Assembly: GCA_944327105.1 (NCBI GenBank)
Contig: CALVGN010000024.1
Location: 1 to 64,000, forward strand
Length of the DNA: 64,000 bases
Direction: 5' to 3'
DNA from: an uncultured Erysipelotrichaceae bacterium
GTDB taxonomy: Bacteria > Bacillota_I > Bacilli_A > Erysipelotrichales > Erysipelotrichaceae
Notes under the pieces: model-generated
Told to the model about the DNA's origin: nothing
The model's input: the letters and a program-made list of their open reading frames with translations, nothing else
The model's database searches: none
Shown here: positions 24,919 through 34,237 of the stretch, piece by piece
Layout: each line of letters opens with the position of its first letter
Position numbering within the stretch: the first letter of the stretch is position 1
Position numbers and translations under genes: made by a program

Positions 24919-25491
24919 TTACCATTGATTTTTGATTTTCAGATAATCATCATACGTCAGTATATTTTGGATATGATCTTCCACCGTTTTCATGCGTGTG
25001 GTGTATTGATCATTTTTATAATGGTGAAAACCACATTTTTCCTGAACACGTGCCGATTGACGGTTACTGACAAAATGGCCACAGAATATCAAATCGAGAT
25101 GAAGATCATCAAACAAATATTGGATCACGCGTTTGACTGATTCCGGCATCAATCCTTTGCCCCAGAAATCTTTCGATAGCACATAGCCGATCTCTCGCGC
25201 TCTGTCTTCTTTGAAATCGGGATACTTGGTTTCATCATAGGGTTCAATGCCTAAAGATCCAATTACTTTTGTGTGATATTGCAACGCAAAGGTTTTCTTT
25301 TCTTCAATGAAATGGGTCAGAATCTCTTTGGACTTATCAATGGATGAATGGGGTTCCCACCCAGCCATCTGACCGACTCCATCGACTCGGGCATATTCAT
25401 AAAAATCATCCAGATCATCCATGGTCCATGGTCTAAGAATCAATCGTGTTGTGGTCAAAACCACATTCGACAAGTCAATTGGAACATTCAT
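24919..25491 (-). CDS. GNAT acetyltransferase, RimJ/RimL type
   Basis: 190 residues. N-terminal LTTTRLILRPWTMDDLDDFYEYAR is the classic RimJ/RimL start; IGSLGIEPYD, EIGYVLSKDFWGKGLMPESVKRVIQYLFDDL (acetyl-CoA binding) and GHFVSNRQSARVQEKCGFHH follow. It would acetylate an amino group of a protein or small molecule; the substrate is unknown. Its ATG overlaps the stop of the SGNH hydrolase gene, so the two are cotranslated. Confidence 0.85.
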   Translation of the reverse strand: MNVPIDLSNVVLTTTRLILRPWTMDDLDDFYEYARVDGVGQMAGWEPHSSIDKSKEILTHFIEEKKTFALQYHTKVIGSLGIEPYDETKYPDFKEDRAREIGYVLSKDFWGKGLMPESVKRVIQYLFDDLHLDLIFCGHFVSNRQSARVQEKCGFHHYKNDQYTTRMKTVEDHIQNILTYDDYLKIKNQW

Positions 25492-26123
25492 TGCTTTGCA
25501 TCTCTTTCCAGATACGGCATCATGTTTTTCAAAACCACTTTATACGCATCCGGGATCATATGGATGCCATCTTCGGTATATTCCGCTTTCAGATTCCCGG
25601 TTTCATCGAATAATCCGTCATTGACATTGATGAATTCGATGTGGTGCTTGTACGCCAATGCTTTGGTCAAATCATTGTAATGATGGATCGTGGCATTGCT
25701 GCGCGGATGTTTTCTGCCTTCTTGTTTGGCTTCATTTACGGGATAATAGGCCATCATCACGATTTTTGCTTGCGGCAGATGATCTTCGATCTGGGTTAAG
25801 ATTTGATCATATCGATCCATGATTTCATCTTCACTCCAGCCATGCGCAATATCATTGGTTCCGATATTGATATAGATGACACTGGGATTTAAATCATACA
25901 CCAGTAAATCCATGTGCTTGAGCATATCACCGGTTTCAGTCCCAAGTACCCCGCGGTTGTAGATTTTTTTGGATAAATGGAGATCTTTCTGCAATTCGTC
26001 AATTGGGAAAAACTGCATCAGGGAACTACCAACAAACAGGATCTGTTTCTTATCACAATCCGGATTAGCTTTGGCATAACCATCTCTAACTTCGTTTTGA
26101 ATTTCGAGTAATTTATCACTCAT
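25488..26123 (-). CDS. SGNH/GDSL-family hydrolase
   Basis: 211 residues from MSDKLLEIQNEVRDGY; the ATG at 26123 is preferred because GGAG lies 8 bases away and only 2 from the ATG at 26129. Block I is ILFVGSSLMQFFP with the nucleophile Ser34, block II includes NRGVLGTETGDM (Gly), block III is INIGTNDIAHG (Asn) and block V is TEDGIHMIPDAY (Asp/His). No signal peptide, so a cytoplasmic esterase or acylhydrolase. Related to the PAF-acetylhydrolase-like group in Bacillota. Substrate unknown. Confidence 0.85.
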   Translation of the reverse strand: MSDKLLEIQNEVRDGYAKANPDCDKKQILFVGSSLMQFFPIDELQKDLHLSKKIYNRGVLGTETGDMLKHMDLLVYDLNPSVIYINIGTNDIAHGWSEDEIMDRYDQILTQIEDHLPQAKIVMMAYYPVNEAKQEGRKHPRSNATIHHYNDLTKALAYKHHIEFINVNDGLFDETGNLKAEYTEDGIHMIPDAYKVVLKNMMPYLERDAKQ

Positions 26124-26311
26124 CGTCATATCTCCTTTAATTGTTGACTCTATTTTAACCGGAATGGTTCAACCATATGATGAAGTTGTACCGCATCAAT
26201 ACGGCACGCCAGAATGAGTCAGCGTTCTTTGATACGAATCGGACGATTGCAAAAACAATAATATGTATCGATCACTTTCGATCACGCTAACAATTGTGGT
26301 TGAATCATTAT

Positions 26312-26357
26312 GAACGAAACGTTGTTTCGTTCACGTTTGCGTTCACATGTGAACGCA
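26312..26357. repeat. Two adjacent perfect hairpins in a 630-bp gene-free gap
   Basis: GAACGAAAC/GTTTCGTTC (26312-26332, loop 3) is followed after 5 bases by TGCGTTCAC/GTGAACGCA (26338-26357, loop 2) and then TTTTTATTG on the plus strand. The gap 26130-26757 otherwise shows one motif copy (26165), AT-rich sequence and the tmRNA terminator; no convincing gene. The second hairpin could end a short plus-strand RNA. Confidence 0.5.
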
Positions 26358-26667
26358 TTTTTATTGTGTTCCACAAAGCGAATCGACCACTCCAATGCAT
26401 ATGTTATAAATGACCCCCTTTTATTCGATATTTTGATACAGTCATAAATAAATATAACTGAATGATGTTCACGATAAGAAGACGTAAAAGATGGCCAGTA
26501 GTTTAACATGCTCATAAACTGCGCACTATGGTACTTTTGGGATGACTAAAGATTGCGCATTGGCTTAGTTTTAGCAAATAAATAAATTGTGTGTTGTGGT
26601 GGTAGATAAGTAATTGGATTCAACATATTTCTATTGATTCTGATTGCAAATGCACGTGTGATAAAAA

Positions 26668-26690
26668 AAGATCACCTTAGCGATGATCTT
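26668..26690 (-). terminator. tmRNA terminator
   Basis: Stem AAGATCA/TGATCTT, 9-base loop, followed on the minus strand by seven Ts. It lies just downstream of the tmRNA 3' end. Confidence 0.75.
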
Positions 26691-26757
26691 CTATGTTCAG
26701 ACTAACCCTTATTGCAAATCTATTCGAAAAGAAATAAGAGGTCGTCAGATAATCATA

Positions 26758-27126
26758 TGGTGGAGATGACGGGAGTCGAACCCGTGTCCAAACCACGTTC
26801 CACATTCAGATATCTACAGTTTATTCCGCTTTAAATAAGACGAATTCGAAGAGAAACGGACGAACACCGAAATCGAATGAACCGGTCTTTGTCGGGATCA
26901 ACGGTCGGTTACCCCGTTTTCACCGTAACCCGTTTTGAAGTGGCATCACCATCATGTCAAAAGGGTAAAACCACGATGGGTGCTGCGATCTACTATCCTT
27001 CGATCAATTAAGCAGCGTAGGCCAGGTTGTAATTTCTGTTTCCAGTTATTTTTGGTTGATGGTTAGGCCATCACTCCACTGCAATCTGAATCAAACTGAA
27101 GCTTGTCGAATACCAATAACATCCCC
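26758..27126 (-). ncRNA. ssrA: Transfer-messenger RNA (tmRNA)
   Basis: 369 bases, rescuing ribosomes stalled on broken messages. The 5' end GGGGATGTTATTGG and the 3' end CATCTCC-ACCA pair as a tRNA-like acceptor; the T-arm GGTTCGACTCC is present. The 5' segment GGTATTCGACAAGC is typical. The tag frame (27008-27043 on the minus strand) encodes GNRNYNLAYAA and a TAA stop, ending in the AA that marks proteins for degradation. A TATACT is visible about 10 bases upstream of the mature 5' end. No TGGTNNNACCA copies occur inside the RNA. Confidence 0.95.
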
Positions 27127-27212
27127 AGTGATTGAAAGTATAACATAAATTTAGATGATCGAACCATAGTGATACGGGTTAAACCCGATATAATGGAACC
27201 AGAGGAACATCC

Positions 27213-27698
27213 ATGGATATCATGACCATACCCGTGTTGATCATAATCATTGTATTGGTGATGATCACCAATGCTTTTCAACGTTTTTCAGCATTGATCA
27301 AAGCGATCAAAAACTGCCGAAAAGCAATGGATAAGACCATGAAAAATGCTTATGGTTACATCCAAACATTGAATGGTTTCGACCATCTGGACCAGCATGA
27401 ATTATCACGGATCATCGATTGTTTCAAAGAGATCCATCGCTGCCAACCCACTCGATTACCGATTTTATATGAACAACTGTTCAATCGACTCGATTATCTT
27501 CAACAGAGCGATCCCAATGAACATGCTTATCAATCGCTGTATACCATGGTTGAACCATTGCTCCAATACCGTAACCAATACAATGGGTATATCCATCTCT
27601 ATAATCAATCCCTTTTCCAATTCCCCTATTCCATCGTGGCCAGATGGATGCATCTGGCGCCGATGCAAACCATCGATACCAAGGAGGATATCCAATGA
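27213..27698 (+). CDS. LemA-like membrane-anchored protein
   Basis: 161 residues. One N-terminal membrane helix (TIPVLIIIIVLVMITNAF) is followed by a helical cytoplasmic or extracellular domain ending NQYNGYIHLYNQSLFQFPYSIVARWM, which resembles the conserved end of LemA proteins. Function of LemA proteins is unclear. TATAAT lies 18 bases upstream of the ATG with the palindrome CGGGTTAAACCCG next to it, which may be an operator; AGAGGA precedes the start. Its stop overlaps the start of the lipoprotein gene (ATGA), so they are co-expressed. Confidence 0.65.
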   Translation: MDIMTIPVLIIIIVLVMITNAFQRFSALIKAIKNCRKAMDKTMKNAYGYIQTLNGFDHLDQHELSRIIDCFKEIHRCQPTRLPILYEQLFNRLDYLQQSDPNEHAYQSLYTMVEPLLQYRNQYNGYIHLYNQSLFQFPYSIVARWMHLAPMQTIDTKEDIQ

Positions 27699-28498
27699 AA
27701 TCGATCAAATTATTCCTGGTTTTACCATTGTTCCTGCTATCTGCCTGCAGTCAAAAACCCGATCCCAAAGAGGAATATCTCAAGTTATATGCCAATATGG
27801 CTGATTATGACAGCTACCATATTTCTGGTGAGGGTGAACTGGATATGGATATTCCCATTGATCCCGATAATCCCGACAGTACCCTTGGTTTGACCATGCC
27901 ATTTACCATGGATATCAATGCCGATGGTTTGAACCAGACCATGAATATGGATTTGACATTCACTCTTTCCATCGTTGGTCAAACCATCGATTACAACTTT
28001 TACATCCGTGACCAATATGTCTATTTGGATGTCATGGGACAAAAAGGGGCAGTCCCCATGGATGAAACATTACGGTTCATGCTGGATTCCACCTATACCT
28101 TCAATGACCAATTGACCCGTGACAGTCTGGATGACTCCAATCTAAAAATGACCCTGACTCAAAATCAAGATGAAAATATCATCACCATGATCATGGATAT
28201 GGCCTATTTTGAAAATCAAATGGCAAAGATGACCACCATGTTTGGTGAAGAGAATACCAACTTTGATCAAATCGAAAATATCGAATTCAATATGGCCATC
28301 CATTATCGAAATAACCAAATCACATCGGCCGACATTAACGGATTGATCACCATTTCCGCTATGCCCATCAATGTGGATTTAACCCTTCAATTCGATGGGT
28401 ATGACATGACGGAAGTGATTCCGATCACGCCCAGTGATTACCCGATCACACCCGATGGTACACTCGAAACCACCATCCCTTTTGATCAGATGGTTTGA
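27695..28498 (+). CDS. Lipoprotein of unknown function
   Basis: 267 residues from MKSIKLFLVLPLFLLSACSQKP; AAGGAGG precedes the start, which overlaps the upstream stop. Lipobox LSAC, so the mature protein begins at Cys and is attached to the outer face of the membrane. The rest is a beta-rich domain with alternating strands (YDSYHISGEGELDMDI, NMDLTFTLSIVGQTIDYNFYI) reminiscent of LppX/LprG-type or DUF6612-type lipoproteins. A possible partner of the LemA-like protein. No catalytic motif. Confidence 0.7.
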   Translation: MKSIKLFLVLPLFLLSACSQKPDPKEEYLKLYANMADYDSYHISGEGELDMDIPIDPDNPDSTLGLTMPFTMDINADGLNQTMNMDLTFTLSIVGQTIDYNFYIRDQYVYLDVMGQKGAVPMDETLRFMLDSTYTFNDQLTRDSLDDSNLKMTLTQNQDENIITMIMDMAYFENQMAKMTTMFGEENTNFDQIENIEFNMAIHYRNNQITSADINGLITISAMPINVDLTLQFDGYDMTEVIPITPSDYPITPDGTLETTIPFDQMV

Positions 28499-28530
28499 GT
28501 ACGCTACTTCTTTATCCATTCTCCAAATTT

Positions 28531-28556
28531 GCCCGCCACTCCATGCAGTGACGGGC
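28531..28556 (+). terminator. Terminator of the LemA-like/lipoprotein operon
   Basis: GCCCGCCACT/AGTGACGGGC stem (one mismatch), 6-base loop, then TTATATATA. Confidence 0.65.
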
Positions 28557-28668
28557 TTATATATATCAATCAATTTAGCCGATGCATAAAACCTTTCAAT
28601 GTAAGCGGCTACATTCCCATCTCCCCTTGAAATAATCAATTCCATTGCTAGGATAATAGCGTCAAAGG

Positions 28669-28733
28669 TGTCATATATTGCCTTGATACGGAAGGCAGTT
28701 TCTACACTTGGCCGTAAACCAAGTACTATGACA
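28669..28733 (+). ncRNA. Purine riboswitch, guanine type
   Basis: Fits the purine aptamer: P1 TGTCATA (28669-28675) with TATGACA (28727-28733), P2 TTGCCTT/AAGGCA, the core segments AGTTTCTAC and GGCCGTAAACC, and P3 ACTTGG/CCAAGT. The base that pairs with the ligand is C28726 in TACTATG, which specifies guanine or hypoxanthine rather than adenine. Downstream, GACAAAT/ATTTGTC (28730-28736, 28746-28752) can compete with P1, and CTCCTT/AAGGAG (28759-28764, 28774-28779) can hide the permease's ribosome binding site, so control is probably at translation. Confidence 0.93.
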
Positions 28734-28785
28734 AATGCTTTTCATATTTGTCGCTTGACTCCTTTGAAAAGAGAAGGAGGAAAGA

Positions 28786-30105
28786 ATGCTCGAAAAGTTT
28801 TTTCGGTTTTCCAAACGGAAAACCACGCTCTCAACCGAGATCATCGCCGGTATCACCACATTCATGACCATGGCGTATGTCTTGATCGTCCAACCATCTG
28901 CCATGATCGGTTCCGCTCCGGATATGATCGACTGTGCCGGTGTATTGCTCAACAAAGAAGCCGTGATGGTTTTAGTTGCACTGGTATCCTTTGTAATCAC
29001 ATTATTGATGGGATTGTATGCGGATATGCCGTTTGCACTGTCCTGTGGGATGGGATCGAATTTTCTATTAGGCACCATGGTCCAAAATGGAGAATTATCC
29101 TTTGGTTCGATCATGGGCATCATTTTGATCAGCGGGATCATATTCCTTGGTTTGTCCATCTTCGGGATCCGGGATCTGATCGTACGGATGATCCCACGCA
29201 ACATCAAAGTTGCGATCTCTGCATGCATTGGTTTTTTCATCGCCTATCTTGGATTGAAAGATGCCGGGATCTGTGATTTTTCCGCTGGTCTGGCCATGGG
29301 TGATTTTACCCAATTATCCACAGTATTATCCTTAGCCGGTCTGTTGTTGATCGCTGCATTGACCGCTTATAAAGTCAAAGGGGCCATCTTGATCGGGATC
29401 ATTGCCATCACCATCATTGCGATTCCCCTTGGTGTCACTACGGCTCCGACTGCCATCGTCGCATTACCAGACTTTTCCAATATCGGCAATCTGATATTCA
29501 ACATATCCTTTGAAGGTGTATTTACCGCCAGTGGATTGATTTTGGTCTTCGTTGCCTTTTTCGGTGATTTCTTTTCTACTTTAGGAACGGTATTAGGAGT
29601 CGCCAGCAAAGCCAATATGCTCGATGAAAAAGGCAACCTCCCCGGAATCGAAAAACCATTTCTGGTCGATGCCATCGGTACCTGTGTCGGAGCGTTGCTT
29701 GGTTGTACCACCATCACCACGTTTGTCGAATCCACCAGTGGTGTCGAAGCCGGCGGTCGCACCGGCATGACAGCTGTAGTCACCGCATTATGTTTCTTTG
29801 CTGCCATGTTTTTTGCACCATTGGTCTCCATCATCCCCACTTGTGCGACCGGACCGGCATTAGTGTTTGTCGGATTTTTGATGATCAGTGGATTCAAGGA
29901 TATCGACTTTAGTGATTTCACTGAATCCTTTGGTCCATTTGTGATGATCATGTTTGGTACATTCATGGCTTCCATCGCTGCTGGTATCGCTTCCGGTATA
30001 CTGGCCCATGTCTTTATCAAACTGATCACTGGTAAAGCCAAGGAAATTCATCCTGCGATGTATATTTTGTGCATCCCATTATTGATGTACTTTATCATTG
30101 GTTGA
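28786..30105 (+). CDS. pbuG: Guanine/hypoxanthine permease, AzgA type (NCS2-related)
   Basis: 439 residues with about 12-13 membrane segments. LSTEIIAGITTFMTMAYVLIVQPS, CGMGSNFLLGTMVQN, IGFFIAYLGLKDAGI, FFGDFFSTLGTVLGVASKANML and LGCTTITTFVESTSGVEAGGRTGMTAVV are the AzgA-subfamily signatures (quinone-oxidoreductase-like NCS2 helix pairs with the TTxxES element). It imports hypoxanthine and guanine with protons. The upstream guanine riboswitch supports this directly. GAAGGAGG precedes the ATG. Confidence 0.93.
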   Translation: MLEKFFRFSKRKTTLSTEIIAGITTFMTMAYVLIVQPSAMIGSAPDMIDCAGVLLNKEAVMVLVALVSFVITLLMGLYADMPFALSCGMGSNFLLGTMVQNGELSFGSIMGIILISGIIFLGLSIFGIRDLIVRMIPRNIKVAISACIGFFIAYLGLKDAGICDFSAGLAMGDFTQLSTVLSLAGLLLIAALTAYKVKGAILIGIIAITIIAIPLGVTTAPTAIVALPDFSNIGNLIFNISFEGVFTASGLILVFVAFFGDFFSTLGTVLGVASKANMLDEKGNLPGIEKPFLVDAIGTCVGALLGCTTITTFVESTSGVEAGGRTGMTAVVTALCFFAAMFFAPLVSIIPTCATGPALVFVGFLMISGFKDIDFSDFTESFGPFVMIMFGTFMASIAAGIASGILAHVFIKLITGKAKEIHPAMYILCIPLLMYFIIG

Positions 30106-30139
30106 TCGATACGAATTGGTTTGACCATCATTAATAAAT

Positions 30140-30168
30140 ACCCGGCAGATGGGAACCATCTGCCGGGT
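30140..30168. terminator. Bidirectional terminator between pbuG and purB
   Basis: Perfect 13-bp stem ACCCGGCAGATGG/CCATCTGCCGGGT with loop GAA, followed by ATTTTCTT on the plus strand. Confidence 0.85.
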
Positions 30169-30174
30169 ATTTTC

Positions 30175-31482
30175 TTATTCATTTGTGGATTGGATCCCCA
30201 CTCGTTTGAATATTTCATCCACATTACGTAGATGATACTGGATGTCAAAACAATCATCGATATCTTTTGGAGTCATCAATGAATGAACTATCGGCTCCTG
30301 TTCCATCAATTCACGGAAAGATTTGCCTTCGTTCCATGCTTTCATCGCATTTTTCTGCACCAGATCATACGCTTGTTCTCTCGAACACCCTTTTTCGATC
30401 AATGTTAAAACAAAGCGTTGGGAGAAAATCACGCCATGGGTGAGCTGGATATTTTCCAGCATCCGATCTTCAAAGACAGTCAAGTGATCGAGGATATTGG
30501 CAAAACGATTGAGCATATAATCCAATAAGGTCGTAGCATCGGGCGCGATGATCCGCTCCGCAGATGAATGGGAAATATCGCGTTCATGCCATAAATTCAT
30601 ATCTTCCATGGCTGAAACCATATACCCACGCATGATGCGCGCACAGCCACAGATATTTTCACAACCGATCGGATTGCGTTTATGCGGCATAGCTGAACTG
30701 CCTTTTTGGCCTTTGGCGAAATACTCTTCGACTTCGCGTACCTCTGTACGTTGCAGATGACGGATCTCAGTGGCCATCTTTTCCAGGGATGAAGCGATCA
30801 ATGCCAATGTGGCAAAGTAATACGCATGACGATCCCGTTGCAATATCTGTGTGGAAATGGCAGCACTGGTCAAACCAAGGTGCTCACACACATAATCCTG
30901 GATAAAACTCGGGCAGTTGGCGAATGTTCCGACCGCTCCGGAAATCTTACCTGCTTCGATTTGTTTTCGTGCTAGAGCAAATCGTTCCATATGGCGTTTC
31001 ATTTCTTCGTACCATAAAGCAAATTTCAAGCCGAAACTGGTGATTTCCGCATGCACACCATGCGTACGCCCCATCATGGGGGTATGTTTATACTGTGATG
31101 CTTTAGTTTTCAGCACATCCATGAAATGGTCAAGATCATCTTCCAATATGGTATTGGCTTGTTTATACAGACAACCATAAGCGGTATCGACCACATCCGT
31201 ACTGGTCAAACCATAATGGATCCATTTCTTTTCATCCCCCAATGTTTCTGAAACCGCACGGGTGAATGCCACCACATCATGATGGGTGATGGATTCCAAT
31301 TCATTGATCCGCCCCAGATCAAACGATGCGTTGGACCATAATTTCTCCATATCTTCCTTAGGGATCTCACCCAATTCACACCAGGCTTGATCGACCCATA
31401 ATTCTACTTTGAGATACGTTTCGAATTTATGCTGGTCACTCCATAACTCATCCATGCATTTTCGCGTATAGCGGTGGATCAT
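30175..31482 (-). CDS. purB: Adenylosuccinate lyase
   Basis: 435 residues. It cleaves SAICAR and adenylosuccinate in purine biosynthesis, yielding AMP. The fumarase-superfamily signature [19 protein letters not shown] and the N-terminal [19 protein letters not shown] are clear, as are [13 protein letters not shown] and [15 protein letters not shown]. It is the last gene of the panT-coaBC-coaX-purB unit; its start overlaps the coaX stop by 4 bases (ATGA). Confidence 0.95.
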   Translation of the reverse strand: MIHRYTRKCMDELWSDQHKFETYLKVELWVDQAWCELGEIPKEDMEKLWSNASFDLGRINELESITHHDVVAFTRAVSETLGDEKKWIHYGLTSTDVVDTAYGCLYKQANTILEDDLDHFMDVLKTKASQYKHTPMMGRTHGVHAEITSFGLKFALWYEEMKRHMERFALARKQIEAGKISGAVGTFANCPSFIQDYVCEHLGLTSAAISTQILQRDRHAYYFATLALIASSLEKMATEIRHLQRTEVREVEEYFAKGQKGSSAMPHKRNPIGCENICGCARIMRGYMVSAMEDMNLWHERDISHSSAERIIAPDATTLLDYMLNRFANILDHLTVFEDRMLENIQLTHGVIFSQRFVLTLIEKGCSREQAYDLVQKNAMKAWNEGKSFRELMEQEPIVHSLMTPKDIDDCFDIQYHLRNVDEIFKRVGIQSTNE

Positions 31483-32264
31483 ATCGTGTTCCCCTTTCTG
31501 TGGTTTTTATCATAAATAATCGCCATCCCCTTAAAAATAAGATCTGGATCATACACATCGATTGACTGGGATCCATTGGCAAAAAGTCGTCCCAGGCCAC
31601 CCGTAGAAATGACATTGATCATATCCACCTTCAGTTCCTGTTTCATGGTGGTTATGATCTTTTCCACCAATCCAAGATAACCGTAATAGATCCCGGCTTG
31701 CATGCCGTTGATCGTATTTCTGGCTAAGATATGATCCATGGCCACGATCTCGATTTCCGGTAATTTGGCTGTCTGGGTCCATAACGCATTGGCCGAGATT
31801 TGGGCACCGGGAGCGATCACGGTGTAGTTGAAGGAACCATCTTCTGCCACAAAGTCAAAGGTGGTTGCGGTGCCAAAGTCGATCACCAGGCAGTTGCCGC
31901 CATAGATATGATGGGCGGCAACGGCGGTGACCAGACGATCGGCACCGGTTTCCTTTGGATTGTCATTATTGAGTTTGATACCGGTCTTGATCCCGGATTT
32001 AACGATGAATGGATTTTGATGAAAATATTTGACGAATGCATTGGTCAGACTATGCATCAATTTAGGAACCACGGAAGTGATGATGATCCCATGGATGGAT
32101 TGCGGATCGATTTGATGATAGACCAAAAATTCAAGGATGGTTAAACCAAATTCATCACTGGTTTTTTCACTTTTAGTGGTCATGCGAAAGGACGCTTTGA
32201 TGGTTAAACCATCCATGACACCCATGGTGATATTGGTATTGCCCACATCAACCGTTAATAACAT
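31479..32264 (-). CDS. coaX: Type III pantothenate kinase
   Basis: 261 residues. It phosphorylates pantothenate with ATP, the first step of coenzyme A synthesis. Motifs of the ASKHA fold are [52 protein letters not shown] and [13 protein letters not shown] and [11 protein letters not shown]. The start overlaps the coaBC stop by 10 bases; the stop overlaps purB. Type III enzymes are not inhibited by CoA, so flux is likely set by transport and transcription. Confidence 0.95.
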   Translation of the reverse strand: MLLTVDVGNTNITMGVMDGLTIKASFRMTTKSEKTSDEFGLTILEFLVYHQIDPQSIHGIIITSVVPKLMHSLTNAFVKYFHQNPFIVKSGIKTGIKLNNDNPKETGADRLVTAVAAHHIYGGNCLVIDFGTATTFDFVAEDGSFNYTVIAPGAQISANALWTQTAKLPEIEIVAMDHILARNTINGMQAGIYYGYLGLVEKIITTMKQELKVDMINVISTGGLGRLFANGSQSIDVYDPDLIFKGMAIIYDKNHRKGNTI

Positions 32265-33442
32265 GATTCCACCACCTTTTTGACAATGATCTCTGCCATT
32301 TCATCTTTACTGCCAAACCATGGACCTTCAATGGTTGAACCATCGGTAATGATGATTCGATTCGTATCCGTAGCAAACCCGCTTTCACCTTGAACGATGG
32401 TATTGCCCACCACATAATCACAGTGTTTTTTGATGCATTTGCTTTTGGCATAGTTTTCCATATCATCGGTTTCCATGGCAAAACCAATCAACAATTGATG
32501 TTCTTTTTTATTTTCTCCAAGGGATTGCAGGATATCTTGGGTCCGTTTACATTCGATGGTCAAACCACCGCCTTGCTTTTTGATCTTATGGTCCACAACA
32601 TTTTTTGGTGTGTAATCCGCCACTGCGGCACAACAAACGATAATGTCATTGGTTGGACCATATTCCATCATGGTTTCATACATATCTTTCGCACTGATTA
32701 CATCCACCACATTGACCCCATAAGGCATTTCTAAATGGTTTGGACCAATGACCAATGTGACGTGTGCACCCTTTCGTGCAAACGATCTGGCCAGTGATAC
32801 CCCCATTTTACCCGAGGAGTGATTACTGATATAGCGCACCGGATCGATCGCTTCCTGTGTCGGTCCGGCATCGATCAGTACTTTCTTTCCACTTAAGGTA
32901 TCGTCTTTATATAAATGATGCAGCACTGCCTGTTTTAAAACCGATACTTCCGCCAATCGACCTTTTCCTGAATCACCGCAAGCCAAATAGCCGCTTTGAG
33001 CATCTAAAATGGTCATACCATAAGCGCGACAGGTCTTCAGATTGTTCTGCGTGATCGGGTTTTCCAGCATCCCGGTATTCATCGCCGGAGCGATCAACTT
33101 TGGACAGTTGCACGCCAAAAAGGTCGTCGTCAATGCATCGTCGGCGATACCATGGGCTACTTTGGCAATCACATCGGCGCTGGCAGGAGCAATGATGAAC
33201 AGATCGGCTTTCTTAGCTTGGGAAATGTGATGGACATCATAGGCATAATTGGTATCGAAGCTGTCCACGGTGACCCGATTGTGTGAGAGCGTCTGCAGTG
33301 TCAATGGCGTGATGAACTCACACGCATTTTTACTCATCAACACTTCCACATGAATATCGTCAATTTTGGAAAGATCCGAGACCAATTGTGCTGCTTTGTA
33401 GGCGGCGATGCCACCACTGATCCCAACTAATACTGTTTTCAT
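32255..33442 (-). CDS. coaBC: Bifunctional phosphopantothenoylcysteine decarboxylase/synthetase
   Basis: 395 residues. The N-terminal flavoprotein half (ISGGIAAYKAAQLV, HHISQAKKADLFIIAPASADVIAKVAHGIAD, APAMNTGMLENP) is CoaC and decarboxylates phosphopantothenoylcysteine. The C-terminal half (KKVLIDAGPTQEAIDPVRYISNHSSGKMGVSLA, CAAVADYTPKNV, KIKKQGGGLTIECKRTQDIL) is CoaB, the CTP-dependent ligase. It catalyses two consecutive CoA steps. The gene overlaps panT (ATGA) upstream and coaX downstream. Confidence 0.95.
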   Translation of the reverse strand: MKTVLVGISGGIAAYKAAQLVSDLSKIDDIHVEVLMSKNACEFITPLTLQTLSHNRVTVDSFDTNYAYDVHHISQAKKADLFIIAPASADVIAKVAHGIADDALTTTFLACNCPKLIAPAMNTGMLENPITQNNLKTCRAYGMTILDAQSGYLACGDSGKGRLAEVSVLKQAVLHHLYKDDTLSGKKVLIDAGPTQEAIDPVRYISNHSSGKMGVSLARSFARKGAHVTLVIGPNHLEMPYGVNVVDVISAKDMYETMMEYGPTNDIIVCCAAVADYTPKNVVDHKIKKQGGGLTIECKRTQDILQSLGENKKEHQLLIGFAMETDDMENYAKSKCIKKHCDYVVGNTIVQGESGFATDTNRIIITDGSTIEGPWFGSKDEMAEIIVKKVVESCY

Positions 33443-34044
33443 ACCAAATGTCGTCCTTTCGTCGTTTGAATCAAGGGATAAATCAAGAAGATGAAAGCCA
33501 TGGCCAGTATGGCTTCCACCATGGACTGGGTGATAAAAGTCATCAGGATCGTGGTAAGAACCACGGATGAAGATATATCCATGACTAAGGCATATTCATC
33601 TTTAAAACACAAAAAGATCATCCCCAAAACCAATATAGAATGCAACAGGGATATCCCCAATGCGGATAATGCCATCCCATTGCGCTTGGATAAATACTTT
33701 CCACAATATCCACTGGTCAGACCAAGGATGATCCGTGGAAGAAAGCAGATGATCAACGAGAAAATATTCCCACCGATTCCTGCCACTTCGACAAATGGTG
33801 TAAATGCGAAAGATAATACTCCCGGCATCATCGTATTGCTGAGCAATGATGCCAAACCAAAGCAAAATCCTGCCATGATCCCATCTTGGATACCAAATAT
33901 CATACCCATCAAAATAACAGGCAAATGAACAATGGTAGCTTTGATCGGACCAAGTGGGATAAATCCGATCGGCGTAAATGTCAGTAAGCACAGCAACGCG
34001 ATAAACATCGCCCAACTGGCTAAATGAAACGATTGGTTGCGCAT
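33439..34044 (-). CDS. panT: Pantothenate ECF transporter S component
   Basis: 201 residues from MRNQSFHLASWAMFIALLCL; AGGAGG lies just upstream, so the longer frame is not used. Six membrane helices. LTFTPIGFIPLGPIKATIVHLPVILMGMIFG is the S-component motif of the PanT/CbrT group. The operon position ahead of coaBC and coaX, which use pantothenate, supports pantothenate as substrate. It needs the shared ECF energising module from elsewhere in the genome. Several motif copies sit upstream (34142). Confidence 0.85.
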   Translation of the reverse strand: MRNQSFHLASWAMFIALLCLLTFTPIGFIPLGPIKATIVHLPVILMGMIFGIQDGIMAGFCFGLASLLSNTMMPGVLSFAFTPFVEVAGIGGNIFSLIICFLPRIILGLTSGYCGKYLSKRNGMALSALGISLLHSILVLGMIFLCFKDEYALVMDISSSVVLTTILMTFITQSMVEAILAMAFIFLIYPLIQTTKGRHLV

Positions 34045-34237
34045 GTTACCTCCTGTCGGTCTTGATATAAGATCCAATGAATTCATGCTATTTGATGGCA
34101 AAGACCGGATAAGCTCGCTGTCAAAACGATCAACGGCATGTTGGTCAAACCATGATTATTCTACCATGTTTTAAAAGCGGACTTGGTTGGGTTTATCCTT
34201 ATAAATTTGGATATAATGAAATCATACGGAGGAATTT

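Noticed and set aside
26282-26515. 77-residue reading frame on the minus strand in the gap
   Set aside because: It runs through the tandem hairpins, has no ribosome binding site and reads like random low-complexity sequence.
28668-29276. Long plus-strand frame across the guanine riboswitch and the start of the permease
   Set aside because: It lies out of frame with the clear permease gene and covers the aptamer; its composition is that of a shadow frame.
29367-30041. 224-residue minus-strand frame opposite pbuG
   Set aside because: Antisense to a clearly coding, well-conserved membrane protein and built of Met/Pro/Thr-rich sequence as expected of a shadow.
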